64,000 nt of DNA, taken from NCBI GenBank assembly GCA_964247055.1, contig OZ176052.1:10416001-10480000 (forward strand), given 5' to 3'. Origin of the DNA: Paragordius varius. Its lineage: Eukaryota > Nematomorpha. This document shows, one piece after another, positions 26,095 through 38,395 of the stretch. Positions within the stretch are counted from its first letter, which is position 1. The number at the start of each line of letters is the position of its first letter. A model generated the notes under the pieces. The model saw only the letters and a list, made by a program, of their open reading frames with translations, was not told where the DNA came from and did no database searches. Both the position numbers and the translations under genes were made by a program.

Positions 26095-26400
26095 CACATA
26101 CCAGGGAATGTACTGCATGCCAGTATTGGTTGGACGACCGCATGACGTTGATTGTAACGATCTATCTCGGATAGCCTATAGCTTAGCGGGATGTGTACCG
26201 CTTCGTCTAAGGTGTCACTCTATATGCACTCACTTAGGCTCCCCATTTGTATGCCTTTGCTTTTTAGCATAATGATAGGAGCGCTGTGGGGCGTGCCCTG
26301 TAGTCGCATAGAAGGAAAGATTGACACAGGGTTACGTTTCGTTGCTAGAATTTAATTGAACGTAGTCCCTCCTAAACTTCCCTCGTAACTTAGAGAGAAG
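26095..26400. other. GC-richer island of unknown nature
   Basis: About 300 bases with far more G+C than the surroundings, including CATGCCAGTATTGGTTGGAC, GCGGGATGTGTACCGC and GGGGCGTGCCC. The open frame at 26054-26272 has no recognisable domain. It was compared from memory with 5S, tRNA and rRNA sequences without a convincing match. It could be a transferred fragment or an RNA-derived repeat. Confidence 0.35.
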
Positions 26401-27125
26401 CAATCTTATTTTACTGATTGTTAAAGCTTCTAGTTTTAATTGTCTTTATTGGATTTTACACATTTATTACCTATAAAAAAGTTACCATTAAAAAAAATGT
26501 TAAATTTTAACCATTTGCTACTGATGATTTGCTAGTATAAATAAAAAAAAAATTAATGCGGAATTTTGAATGTATTGTTCCCGAAGCATGATCACTCTTT
26601 GTCGTCGAGAATAAACAAAAAATACGTTTATACCAAAAAAAATGATTTTGCATATTCTTGCTAAATGTGCGCTTTCAAATTTTGGTCAAAAACTATAAAA
26701 ATCGATTAACTTAATCGATAGCACTGATAAATAGCATAAATAAATCTCGAGGGATCTATCTCTTTCTCTCGGTAATACATTTTATAAATATCAATATGAA
26801 TAAAAATAATTATTAATGCTAATATGTCAGTATGGTTTAATTGGAGCTGCCTGATATTTTTTGAATCGATAATCAGAAACTTAAAAAAAATAAAAAGTAT
26901 AAAACTTGATTATAATATTATAAAGAAAGTATTGTTTAAATATTATTATTTTGCAAGTTTGAACCTCTCAACCTCTAAAGAATGTCCTCAGTTAAAAATA
27001 TTGGAATATAAAAAAATGATATCTAGTTCGCTTAAATTGCATATATTTTTTTTGCAATATCTAAAAGTTTGACTGAGAAATTCAAATTTTTGACTGTTGT
27101 TGCACGTGATAAATATAATTAGTTT

Positions 27126-27159
27126 TTTTGTCTCATACACAAAAGTGTATGAGACAAAA
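27126..27159. repeat. Perfect 15-bp hairpin
   Basis: TTTTGTCTCATACAC, loop AAAA, then the exact inverse. At the edge of the coding-looking tract 27300-28110; could act as a transcript end structure. Confidence 0.6.
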
Positions 27160-27299
27160 TACTGATTATACTTTATTTATTACAAATATATGCCTTTATC
27201 TAATTGAATTTGAAATTTATCCTGCTCCAAAATCTCATATGGCCTACCACAATTTTTCGGCAATCCTTAGCTTCTTAGGTTGTTTTTCATCAACAAGTT

Positions 27300-28110
27300 T
27301 TGTTTGTTATGCTGAAGGAGTGGCCGTTGATATTTGGGAAAAAGATTCCTCTTTTGCAATTAAAATATTGTTAGGATTATGAGCAGTTTTAGTTCGGAAC
27401 TGTAAAAAATTTTTTTGATATTGTTCATTATCTTCAATTGGCGGTTTCTTCTGGTTGGGGGTTAAAAAAGTGGTGAGGTGATTATTGTTGGGATCATGAG
27501 AAATCCTTGAAATGTAAAAGTTTTTCTTTTTCATGTGGTTCACTTTCTTGAATTGGCGGTTTCTTCAGCTCGGGATTGAGAATTATGTAGTTTTTGATAG
27601 TTGGGAGGGGCATTCTTTTATTGTTTTAATATATTGTCGGGATCATAAGATGCATTGCTCCTGAAAAATGAGAATCTTTTTTATGTTGAAGTTTTTTATG
27701 TACCTGTCTTGTTTAACTCGATGCTAAAAGAGCGGTGTTGTATGCATGGGAAGGTTTCTTTGATTGGAATTCTCCTAGAATAAGCAGTTGGCCTAAAAAG
27801 CAGATTTTTTTATATTGTTGGTTTTTTTGAATTGCCGGTTTCTTTTAGTTTGGGGGAGAAAAAGGGGGTGTTGAATATTTGAGCTGTGTTAGATTTTTCG
27901 TTTTTTAAAGAAAAGTGGCAATGTTGGTCATTTTGGAGAGAGGAAACCCTTTTTCCAATCAGTGATTGGCGGTTATCTCCGATCAAATCAAGGACATTGT
28001 CTAAACTAGATTTTGGACTGTCGGTTAAACACAATGATATAAGTTCCAAGGGGTTTTTTACAACTACAATAATTTTAAATATTAAAGATACAAAAAGTAA
28101 ACGAATAATA
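27300..28110 (-). other. Coding-looking repetitive stretch, possible exons or decayed gene
   Basis: Less A+T-rich than its surroundings. On the minus strand an acceptor-like TTATTGTAG near 28060 leads into an open stretch with KNPLELISLCLTDSPKSS, GKRVSSLQNDQHC and TPFFSPKLKETGNSKKP, running to about 27810. Related peptides recur downstream: NPELKKPPIQESEPHEKE (about 27570) and TPNQKKPPIEDNEQYQK (about 27465), giving a loose unit P-x-x-KKPPI-acidic. Frames break between units, so these are either separate exons or remains of a repeat protein. No known domain is recognised. Confidence 0.3.
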
Positions 28111-28729
28111 TTTTTTCTAAAGATATAACTTTGATTTAATTGGCTTAATTTTAGTGCTATTAACAGCATTAGTTTGATAAATTAATAATTTAGGTTTGTA
28201 TATTGATGATAAACAACAATAAAATTATTTAACTTTTGATCCAAGCCAAGTCTAAACATTTATTTAACGGCTATAAATAGCTCTGTTGCTTTCTAGTTTT
28301 TTGTAAAAACATGATTTTAGTTAAAAGCAAAAATTTCTAACAAATTATGCACTTTAATAAATGTACGTCTTTAACAGTCGAAATAGGTTTATTCCTAGTA
28401 TGTTTGAGCTTATCAAAAATATATAAAATGATAAAGCTATATGCCATCATCATATTTAGCCTTATAATTCTACCAGCTCTAATAAAATAGGCGCATTTAA
28501 GTTTGGTAATACAAAATTGTTTTGCAGTTTTGTCTTAATATACACAGCGTTAAAAAATAACCTGATGATATATATATGTATATGTATGTATTAATTGCCG
28601 TTTATTTATGCAAAAAATTAGTAATATTATAGAGTACCTTCTGTTAAAATTACCCCAATTCGTAAAAAATAAATGATTCCTTTTGCGGTCTAAAATTGGC
28701 CTATTTTTAATTGGCTAATATTATATTTC

Positions 28730-29635
28730 TTGCTCGATATATATGGAATTGGGTTTTGGATCGGTTAAAGCGCTTATGAATGCAGCAGTTAGCGCGGTGG
28801 ATGAGCTATAAATCGCAGACTCCACCGCAAGATTTAGGCTAATGGCCCTAGCCCGTTTCTTCTTAAAAACGGGAAATAATTTTGAATATGGGCTAGATTA
28901 TGGCATCAAAATAATATGTTTTATAAAAAATGTAACTTTGTTTAAAATATTAATATTTAATTTTGTTGAAGCGTACTTCATACTATTTATTATGGAAACA
29001 GTATAAAAACGCTTTATATGATTCGAGTATACTGAGCATTACTATTACCTCAAATGATTAAAACATTCGTTGTTCGTCTTAAATTCACCCAAAATTAGGA
29101 GCAAAAAACCTTTTAATTAAAATGAGCTGAGAGAATTGTTTAGCATCATCGAATTACAAAAAAAAATTTTTTTATAATATCCAAAAACATTTTATACCGT
29201 TACACCATGCTTCCTTTCTTCCATAAAACTTGCTTTATTAAAAATTTGCTGTAAATTAAATTTTTAAGCAAAATATTTATTTTTTCGTATTTTTGATGGC
29301 AAAATTTAGCATATGTTTGTGATTTTTATCGAGCAATCTTGGACTTTTTAATTTTATTTTAAGAGATTCTATTACGGTGGTAATGGGAAAAAAATTGGAA
29401 CTTTCGGAGAACACACCTAAAAACTTAAATTTTGTAAAAATATTGTTTTGTATGTGTAGTATAATATATATATTAATGATATTTTTTGGAATAGAGCTTT
29501 TCAACAAAATTTTAATTAAAAAAACATGCGCAAATTTTGCCAGTTTCTAATATGTAAAAGCTACTACAAAATTCTAAAACTTTCTTAAATCCCTCATTGG
29601 GCTAAACTTAGGCATTTAATAATACATTTCCCATC

Positions 29636-29675
<40 letters not shown>

Positions 29676-29690
29676 TATTAGTGACTGTAT
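28730..29690. repeat. Foldback element R2 copy ending in (TA)n
   Basis: Left start TATATATGGAATTGGG and right end CATCGAATATATATATA are inverse related; the shared core TTTTGTTGAAGCGTACTTCA lies at 28961. A GC-rich insert at 28780-28870 contains GCGGTGGA paired with TCCACCGC (8-bp stem). The (TA)n run 29637-29673 sits at the element edge, as at 53471. Confidence 0.55.
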
Positions 29691-32550
29691 ATATAGTGCA
29701 AAGTTTGAAATTTTCATATATCAAGAATCAAAGAAACAGAATCTAAACAATTAAGTGACCATTAAAAACTGCCTTAAATCATTTGAATACTAATTTATAT
29801 GCTTTTTGCCTATTATTTTTTATAAAATTTATTGTGTTTGTCAGAATACGAGCACACAATTGAACTCAACAAAATTTTGCACCACCCCATTTTTTGATGG
29901 CACACAAAGGCCAAAAATTGAGACCGCCAATAGGATTTTTCTAAAATTTAATTTTAAATTTCGTATTTAATTTTAAAAAACAATTATTCCTCGTGTACAT
30001 ATATTTATATATTTAAACGAGCAAGTCGATACAAGTGGTATTCCAAAGCCAAGTTTTTCATTGTAATTTTAGGAAAATGCAAAAATGATTCATTACCAGC
30101 CCCAGTATACGATACCACAGAAAATTTTTTTATCAAAGAAAGACTCTACAAAAAATGTCATTGACGATCCATATAATAAACCTTTATAAAAATGCCGTCG
30201 ATCTTTATATCAAAATTTAAACTACCCAAAATCGCTGCTGGTTTTTATCTATTTTGCACGAGAACTACGTCTTATCGAGCGGGCTTGTTATTCGACATAT
30301 AAATAGCCAATATACAATAAATAAATATCATATATTGAATTTATTAATTAAAAATTCTATGTATTAAATAAAAGAGATGCGAAACTTTAAGAATATAGAA
30401 TTAAAATAAATTGCTAAGAGCTAAAGAGTATTAAAAATCAAAAATATTAAAAATTTAAAAGGGCTAATGTATAGTGTGGGGTTATAGATCCAGGCAGCTT
30501 GCACAAGCTCTGCAAAAATCCGCCAAGCAATCCTATAATTATGCCAGATAGCAAAAGATAATCAATGAGGTGATCGTAGAGCCGGACAGACCTACAGAAA
30601 TATAACGTAGTTAACTTCATCAAAATCCGGGGAAATCGACATGTCAAATTAACCAATTCACATAATAACGTTAGACAAATTTGACCATGAAATCGGATAA
30701 GAAGATTAGATAAGTTCAAGTGTTTATATTATTGTAATTTATAAAATTAGAATATCATATCCATCATCCAGGTAATAAAAGTGGCTGCCCAACATCCATC
30801 TAAAATATAATATATTGCAGCCTATCATTTTGAAATAAATAATATCCACTAAATATATATAACAAGATTATAAGAAATAGAAGAGAAAAACCCTAATAAA
30901 TACTAATAACCAAAACTAACAAAATAAATGTAGCCTATTTGAAAGCTAAAGGTTTAAACAACAAAGTGACTCTTTTTAGTAATTTTTTAATATAAATTTA
31001 TACGTGTTTGAAATTAGCTTTAAAAAAATACTAAATTTTAACGTTTATACCCGTACTATTTTTTCGTTATATTCAAATGACATATTTATATACAAAAGAT
31101 AGAGTTTTAAACGCTTTATTAAATGATATTAATTTTATAATATATAACTTTCTATAAAGTTATATCTGATTTTCTGCCTATTGTCTCTTGCTTTTGAAAA
31201 ATTGAAAAACCTGAAGAAATTCTGATTGGGGAATTAAAAAAAATTTTCTGATCCGGTTTTAGAACACTGAAATCAGTCAAAACTCAACCACTAGTGTTAT
31301 AATTTATAGATATGTGTAATATACGATAGGGGTATAGGCCTCTATACATTACTTATTCTGTTTGGGCCAAACTCTGTCACGAGTTAGAGAAAAGATTGCA
31401 TATGATTAAAATTTAAGGATTTGATCCTAAATAATCTGATTTCCAGACTTTCCCTAGTTTATCGGTCTCAAAATTATTCAAGATGAAAATAGTTTCAAAA
31501 ACTATACATGTTTTCAGCAACTGATTACATTTATAATTAAGATAATAGGGAAGCTATTTACCTCTAGAAGTTGATTGTATCATCTCAGGCTCTCTTCCGA
31601 ATTTTGTGTCTTGTTATCTTAAATAGCTAGGGTTTGTGAGATTCAACCGTTTTTATTGTTTAGATGAACAGTTTGACAAGGGTTAATTTTTTGGTAGAAA
31701 GATCGTTCATGGTTAATTATTAATATGTTTCCATAAATCTAATTTCAAGTTTATTGAAAGCTTGTCAGACATTATTGCTAATATTATGTCCCTTTGAACA
31801 CATTTGACAACTACAAAACATTTCAATAATGGAAAAAACGAGGATCCTAAACAATTAGTTTAAAAAAAGCCATACTTTTACAAACCTCTTTTTTTTCTAA
31901 ATGATTACAACAGTTAAATGTTCAATTAAGAGTTTACTTACATCTTTATTCCTATTTTGTTCCACGATAGATTATACTATAAGATTAATATGAATGTATT
32001 TTTTTAAAAATATATATTTTAATTTTTGCGTTGTGTTATATAACTTATTAATTTTTCTATGTTTAAGCTGATGTGTCACCCTAGTGAGCCTAAAATGAAT
32101 TATTCTTTTACAAAGATCATACACCATATTTTGTTAGTTATATGCCCTCATTTGAAAAAATTAAGGTTATTTCAAAATAATTTAAAATCCTTAAATCATT
32201 TTATAAGGCACTTATAGCCAATCAAAAATAAATTTATTAACATATGCCATATTAATTTATATCTGTATACGGGTTTGGCTTATCGTATTACCTAACTCTC
32301 CCTTATTTATAGGCAATTCATCACAACTTAAAAACTATTAAAAATTTACCTATATTAAATCTTAATATTTTTAGTATACCCAAATAAGATTATCCCCTTT
32401 ACATATAAAATCAAATTCAATCAAAAAGCAATACATATAACAAGGACCTGCTACGGTTTCTGTCGCACATATCTGTTTCAAAGTTTATAAAAGATGTTTT
32501 TAAGTTTCATTTTTTTTGCTTTTTAAAATAATTATGTAAAATATTTTTTG
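29691..32550. other. No gene recognised
   Basis: 2.9 kb of mostly A+T-rich DNA. The segment 30470-30720 is GC-richer and open on the minus strand for 90 codons with one hydrophobic stretch (GIIIGLLGGFL), but has no domain, start context or splice pattern that convinces. Confidence 0.4.
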
Positions 32551-32710
32551 AGGGTGTGATGGCTTAGTAAGTAGGGCGCCGGACTCTTGCAGTGTGTGTG
32601 TGGAGTGGCAGATTTCGAACCACGAATCTGCATTTCCATCATCATTGTCAGCTGACGGCAGGCGAGTGCTAAAACTTAATGCCTAATACAATTAAATTCT
32701 TTATCCTTAA
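32551..32710 (+). mobile_element. tRNA-derived SINE
   Basis: GGGTGTGATGGCTTAGTAAG resembles a tRNA 5' half with an A box (TGGCTTAGT..GG), and TTTCGAACC about 50 bases later resembles the B box, as in RNA polymerase III promoters. A tRNA-unrelated body (GACGGCAGGCGAGTGC) and a tail of TTATCCTTAAAAAAAGG type follow. The anticodon arm is not well formed, so it is not a working tRNA gene. Confidence 0.55.
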
Positions 32711-33097
32711 AAAAAGGAAATGCTCTATGTTAATTTATAATATGCCAAAATTTATAATTTCAGGTAAATTATATGTAAAAAATTAATGCCGGGTTGACAT
32801 GGAACGCATCAAGTTTAAGCATATAATTAAGCCATATGAATATGCCAATTTACGCTAAGGTTTTTATAAGAGTTTTTGCAGCAAATTTATTATGAACCCA
32901 GAACGACACAATAAGAGATATCTTCCTAGACCCTCCAATATATTTCCAAATTATTTATAGATGAGCATCCCAAATAAATACAAAAAATTTATCAAGCCAA
33001 AAAAGTGACGGGACGAAAAACGACTGGTATGTAAGCTAAAAAGAACAGGGGCAATCGGATTTCGACTAAAATACTACAGCAAAGCTAAAATTTATAA

Positions 33098-34133
33098 CAG
33101 GGGTGGCCACCTTTTTTCCCGCGGGCTACTTTTTTGTGAGAAAATTTCACGTGGGCGTATGAATATTAAGTGTTTAAAAATTCATTTATCTCTTTAACAC
33201 AAATATATATTTATATTTACGGATTGTGGGGTGACTAGCACAGGCCATTTTAAAATAAATATTATTAAAATAATTATTTCTGGGTACATATTTAATGAAT
33301 TTTAATTTTATCAAAATATATAGTGATGATTCAGAAGATCTCTGGTTGCCACAATCGTGTACAAATACTAAAACATTTACATTATTAAATTTATTAAATT
33401 TACAATGGATAATTAACTGGAAATCTTGCGGCGGATTTCAGATGACTGAAGCAAAAAATGGATTTGTAGCTCTTGGCATTTACTATATTTTATGGATTAC
33501 TGACCAGGTTTAAATAATGAAAATATGCTTGAAGGTAGTCGTCAAATTAAAAAGAGTGTCGTGCCGCAGTTTTAAGTTAGTTAAAAGGAATTGGTGTTGT
33601 GTTAACTCGTTAATACAGATGACATATGGTTTAGTTGTCCTGCATTTTTAGAGGAATGAAGACAATTTTTACTACAACATATCTATTTAATAGACGAAAG
33701 ATTTTTTGTATCCACAATTAAAAGTATAATCGCTATCTTGCTTTTTGAAGCCATATCTCAGAAAAATTGCACATTGAAAATCAATTAAAAACATCAATTT
33801 TAAACATTTTTCAAATTTGACGTAATCCGAAATTTTTTTTAAGAATATTGAGTATGCCATAATAAGTTTTTTCACATAAAGTCAGTGCAATTCTCTGGCC
33901 AGAATCCCAATGGTCATCAGTTAATCGTGAACTCTGTTTTTTAATGAAATTCATGGGGATCCAAAAAAATTGAAAAGTGCAGCAATTTCTCAAATATGTG
34001 GGTATTTATCTTTATTTAAGTTAGTTAAATATAAATTTTGTTAACAGGTAAATTTTTTCAGAATGAAAAAAAATTATGAAAAAATAAATTAAAATTTTGT
34101 CGAAAAAAATATACAAAAATATGGCCACCTCTG
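33098..34133 (+). mobile_element. hAT-type MITE, family R4, longest copy
   Basis: Starts CAGGGGTGGCCACC and ends GGCCACCTCTG, an inverted pair. About 1.04 kb. The neighbouring octamers do not match, so an end may be worn. The interior (GATTCAGAAGA..TCT, CAATGGATAATTAACTG) recurs at 48638-48990. Open frames inside have no transposase features. Confidence 0.6.
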
Positions 34134-34439
34134 ATAAGATTCTTGTAATCATCAATTAAGGGGTTTTAACTTCCTTATACATAATTGGTATCTTTTTATG
34201 TGATTTTGTTTTTGCACCCGCTAATAATTGAAAAGCCAATAACAGTCTCATAACCTTAGCTTATCAAAACAAACCAACACCAGTATTCAATATATAAAAT
34301 AATTTTCAGGGTTTCTGTTAAAACTCTAATTTTCGTATAAAATTTCTCCAGAGTCGCATAGGCTGATACAAAAAAGCGCTTGATTAAAATCTTTATGCGG
34401 AGAATACCTGAAACGATGTTTGATTCCATATCTCCGAAT

Positions 34440-35115
34440 TGCTACAAAACTAAAAAATCATTCTACAATGGCCCATTTTCCAGGGGGTAAAGGGCCTAAT
34501 TAACGGGTAATTTATAAAAACCGCACGCCCCAAATTATTGCCTTGTTACGGGTAATATTTTAAGCTGCTATTGAACTCATATGGCATGATAAGTTTTCTG
34601 AAATTTAGCCCCAAAGGCACGCTATTTCGATATGACGGGACTGTTGCTGGTATCTCCTTACCCAGCACCAATATAAAAGAAACGCACGACTATTGCCTTT
34701 TAACAGGAAATACCTGGAATCTCATTGAGTTTTACAATCTTACACCTTGGGCAAAAAATAGATTCAAAAATTTTTTTCGTGGACATTTTTTGAAAAAAAT
34801 GGCATCCTACGGGGGGAGCGGGTAAAAAGAACTAAATTAAAAAGCGAGCCGACTATGTTCGGCGCAATCGAAAAATAGTAAAAAAAATCACATTTGAAAT
34901 TGAATGGTCCAACACGTTTTCTGTCTCAAAAGCACGATTTTTGTGGACTTTTTCAGAAAAAAACCGTTATGGGTGGGCCCGAAATGGGGGCCTAATTCCA
35001 AAAAAGGACAAGGCTATTGTCGGGGCATTCATTAATGATTATACATTTTTGACATTTGGATTTGAATTGGTCAACCGGTTTTCCGGAAACAGATCACAAA
35101 GCCAAGATTTTCCAT
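34440..35115. other. GC-richer patch with duplicated segments, no gene recognised
   Basis: Higher G+C than its surroundings, with two related tracts about 160 bases apart (near 34780 and 34940, sharing GTGGAC.TTTTT.GAAAAA). Two open frames of 84 and 60 codons show no known domain. Probably an old repeat. Confidence 0.3.
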
Positions 35116-35763
35116 CTTTATAAATATATAGATATTCATAAGTTCTCCAATACATATGTGACTAAACTCTCGTTTTCCTAATAGCGATTTGATATAATTT
35201 ATCTTAGAGCATCGTTATTTTTAACATATCTTGTAGATTGCAGAAAATTAGGATGTTTCATTTAAGATTAGAATACGTCTAAAAATAGTAGATTAAAAGA
35301 AAATGTCTAACTTATAAAGCAAAATACATAACAGAATTATGTATCTAAGAAAGTTTTGATTCATATTGAAAATTATCTACTATGTACGTATATTATAATC
35401 AAGCTAAAGTTTTAGATTTCGAAAACTGCACCTGATTTTAGGGATGTCAGTTTTTAAAATAATCGTAACCCATATAAAAAAGACACGAGAACTCCAAATC
35501 AACAGTATGAGTCAACTCATTCGGCTAGGCACAAAACTAATGATAAAACCATTTGTGTAATAAACAACAGAAATCGAAAAGTGTACCGGTTCCAATCCTT
35601 GGTTAATAACACTACTGCGGCGTTTATTATATTCAGACTATTAACTGGGGATCTAAATCGGAAAATTTTGTGATATTGGTTTTTAGGTAGGTTTTTTTCT
35701 GGTAGTGTATCAACTTTTAAATTACACCTTAATATTTTGATTTAAGTTTATAAATATCTAAAT

Positions 35764-36764
35764 CAGGGTTATCCAACACAATTGGCTTCGCGGACAGCAT
35801 TTTCATCTCAAAAAACGGCTGGCCGCATTTGAAAATATAGGGAAATTCATAAATATTTTATTTAAGGTAGGGCTTTAAATGTAAATTCACCAATTTTTGC
35901 ATTTCGTTGCCATTTTTAATGACTTAAGAAATTTGTTTAAATTTCTCTAAGATTTTATCGGCATATTTTTGAAAATTATGGAAATCCTATGTATTTGGTA
36001 ATTTTCCAAAATTTTTGCTGGCCGCGCATAATATCTCGGAGGGCCGCATGAGGCCCGTGGGCTGTATGTAGGGTTGTGCTGACCAAGTCATGACCCGATC
36101 AATGACTATTTATTTTTTGACCATGGTCATTTAAAAAACAGCTGTTGTTTGAAAAATTGCTGTAAAATTTTTTTGGAAGAAAAATATTAAGATATATGGT
36201 TTTTATATATTTGAAATATATAAATTAAATATTTAAATATGCTTATTTAACAATATAAAATTGTTAAACATGCATCCTTGTAACATAAGCATTTAGGCAT
36301 ATGTAGATATTTCGAAAAACAATCAAGCACTTTGCAAAATATGCAATTATTCCATATATGTGAACCAATAAAATGAAAAAAACATTTTATAATTGGATAT
36401 TTTAGTGATAAAATAAAGTGTAAAAGTAGGTAAAATTTTATTTGAAATATCCAGTATTAAAAATGTATTTGAGATTCAGAAGGCCACAAATGTGGCTAAA
36501 TTTATTTGAAAACAATATTCTTGATTATATCTGATTGAAAATGTTTGTAAATAATAAATATTTAAAAATGTATAATACAAACCTTTTAGGAAAAAACATG
36601 ACATTAGTGAAACGCAAGTGTCGTTCGAACATTATTATCACAATCCTATCGCATGATATCACTTATATAAAAAGTGGTCATGACCATGGTCTGACTGGGT
36701 CTGACCGGATTTTTTTGAAAAAGCAATCAAATGCACAACCCTAGCTGTATGTTAGCCACTCCTG
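35764..36764 (+). mobile_element. hAT-type MITE with a second MITE inserted in it
   Basis: Starts CAGGGTTATCCAACAC and ends GTTAGCCACTCCTG. Flanks ATCTAAAT (35756-35763) and ATCTAGAT (36765-36772) match at 7 of 8. The insertion 36069-36743 lies near its right end; without it the element is about 320 bp. Confidence 0.7.
36069..36743 (-). mobile_element. Inner hAT-type MITE, perfect 8-bp target duplication
   Basis: Ends TAGGGTTGTG / CACAACCCTA, 675 bp, flanked on both sides by GCTGTATG (36061-36068 and 36744-36751). It is the inverted relative of 15232-15933. The perfect duplication makes it the youngest-looking insertion here. Confidence 0.88.
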
Positions 36765-37320
36765 ATCTAGATAATGGTAATGATAATAAATATTATATGC
36801 TATTCTAATAGATTTTTTATCAAATATAATACTAAGTTCGTTAAAACTAAATGTTTGACTTTAATTATAAACGAGATATATTTAATTCTCAAACATACAA
36901 AAAATGGGAGAAAAACATTCTCAATATTTTTACATTGATTATCTAGAGGTACTATACTTTCACTGTTTATTTACTTTACCTATATACAATTTATCTGCTT
37001 GGCCAGCGTTTTTCAGAATAAATTTTATCACGTGCGATAATTTTTTGCCTTACTCCCCTATCAATACCTTTCTAAAAACTTATATCCAAAATTAATAAAC
37101 ATCTTTTTATTAAACGTAAATCAATTTATATAATAAATATATCTACATAATAAATTTTTCTATACAATAACAAACGAATTTTTTATCCGGATGTATAATT
37201 ATCGTTTCCTGTTCAAATAAAATTGTTTAGGTATTTTTTGGATAACAAACAAGTTCTAAATAAGCTATAAAACGATTGTTTTAATATCATTATATTTTTT
37301 TACATTTATTCAAAAATAAT

Positions 37321-37579
37321 ATGAAGCGATTTGTTTTATGGGTAGCATTTACCTTGATTTTGTATATATCTCCAGCTTTTTCATTCATAAATTTGAACGA
37401 TCTTGGAGGTAAAAATTGAAATTTAATTTTGGTCAATTTAGATGTCAATTGCAGTCATGCGATTAAAAAACACTGCCAAAGTTTACATAAAAGTCTACCT
37501 GGACAACTCCCAATCAGTTTTAAAGTCTACATTGAAAAATTGGGTAAATTGGCATAACCCCTAATTTTTGCTACATTGT

Positions 37580-37614
<35 letters not shown>

Positions 37615-38395
37615 GAAAATCATGATCCAATAACTAATAATCGATATCTCTCCAATGTTAAAGCTGTGTACGATTCCTGCATGGCTTATCAGAAAAGTCC
37701 CCAAAGTAATAATAATACATTAGCCATCGATGAGATTAGAACATTGCTCAATAGGTATGGTAGCTTAAGTCAAATCGCTTATGCAAAAACATCGATAAAT
37801 GATACCGAAAATAATGATGCAATTTTAGAAATCTTGAGTGATAATTTTTCGTTACTCCCAATGAGTTTTGATTATACAGTCCAACAATATAATCACTCGA
37901 ACAAAACAATACCCAAACTGGTTGTAAACAAGGTGAATATGGATTATTCTGAGCTAATAACGGACCAAGAGGTGTTGGAGGTAGAAATTAAGATGCTAAA
38001 GTCATTTTATTTCTCATTGGGGGGCATTGAAGAAAATTGGCAGGCATTAAATGATACGTTTAGAAATCTAATTTCACTCGTAAGAGCTATGGTATGTCTT
38101 TATTACATAAATTTTTACCGTTTTTTAACAATTGAATAAATAATTTAGTTTTTGCAGATGATGGGAATTAGTTTACATCTAACATTGGGAATTTTTATTA
38201 GTTATATTGTACGCATCTTATTGATTTTTATTAAAATCCCATTAAAAGGGTTTAGACGAGGAGCCAAATGAATTGTCTGGATCTTCATCAGGATTTTCAA
38301 CAATATCGGGATCAGGCCATTCTCATTTCCCTAATCTTGAAGATAGCTCGGGTTCTACCACAGGATCAGTTAGCGGCTTAGGATCAGGCGTATAA
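37321..38395 (+). CDS. Possible short form of the M13-like gene with Ser-Gly tail
   Basis: Exon 37616-38091 can splice to 38158-38200 and 38256-38395 (introns 66 and 55 bp), giving about 282 aa: signal peptide, M13 N-terminal region, then an acidic Ser-Gly-rich tail (DEEPNELSGSSSG, STISGSGHS, SVSGLGSGV). AATAAA follows at 38516-38521. Repeated Ser-Gly next to acidic residues resembles glycosaminoglycan attachment sites, which is inference. Either an alternative 3' end or a separate truncated gene; the acceptor choice (38250 or 38256) changes a few residues. Confidence 0.5.

Noticed and set aside
26054-26272. 72-codon open frame in the GC-rich island as a gene, or the island as rRNA/5S
   Set aside because: No domain, no splice context, and remembered 5S and large-subunit signatures do not line up.
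29637-29673. (TA)n as a CRISPR-like or functional array
   Set aside because: Simple microsatellite at a transposon edge; no spacer structure anywhere in the window.
38158-38274. Read-through of 38158 as a membrane-spanning C-terminus (HLTLGIFISYIVRILLIFI)
   Set aside because: Possible without splicing, but the spliced Ser-Gly frame has good GT..AG sites and reaches a stop just before a poly(A) signal; hydrophobicity of A+T-rich intron is expected.
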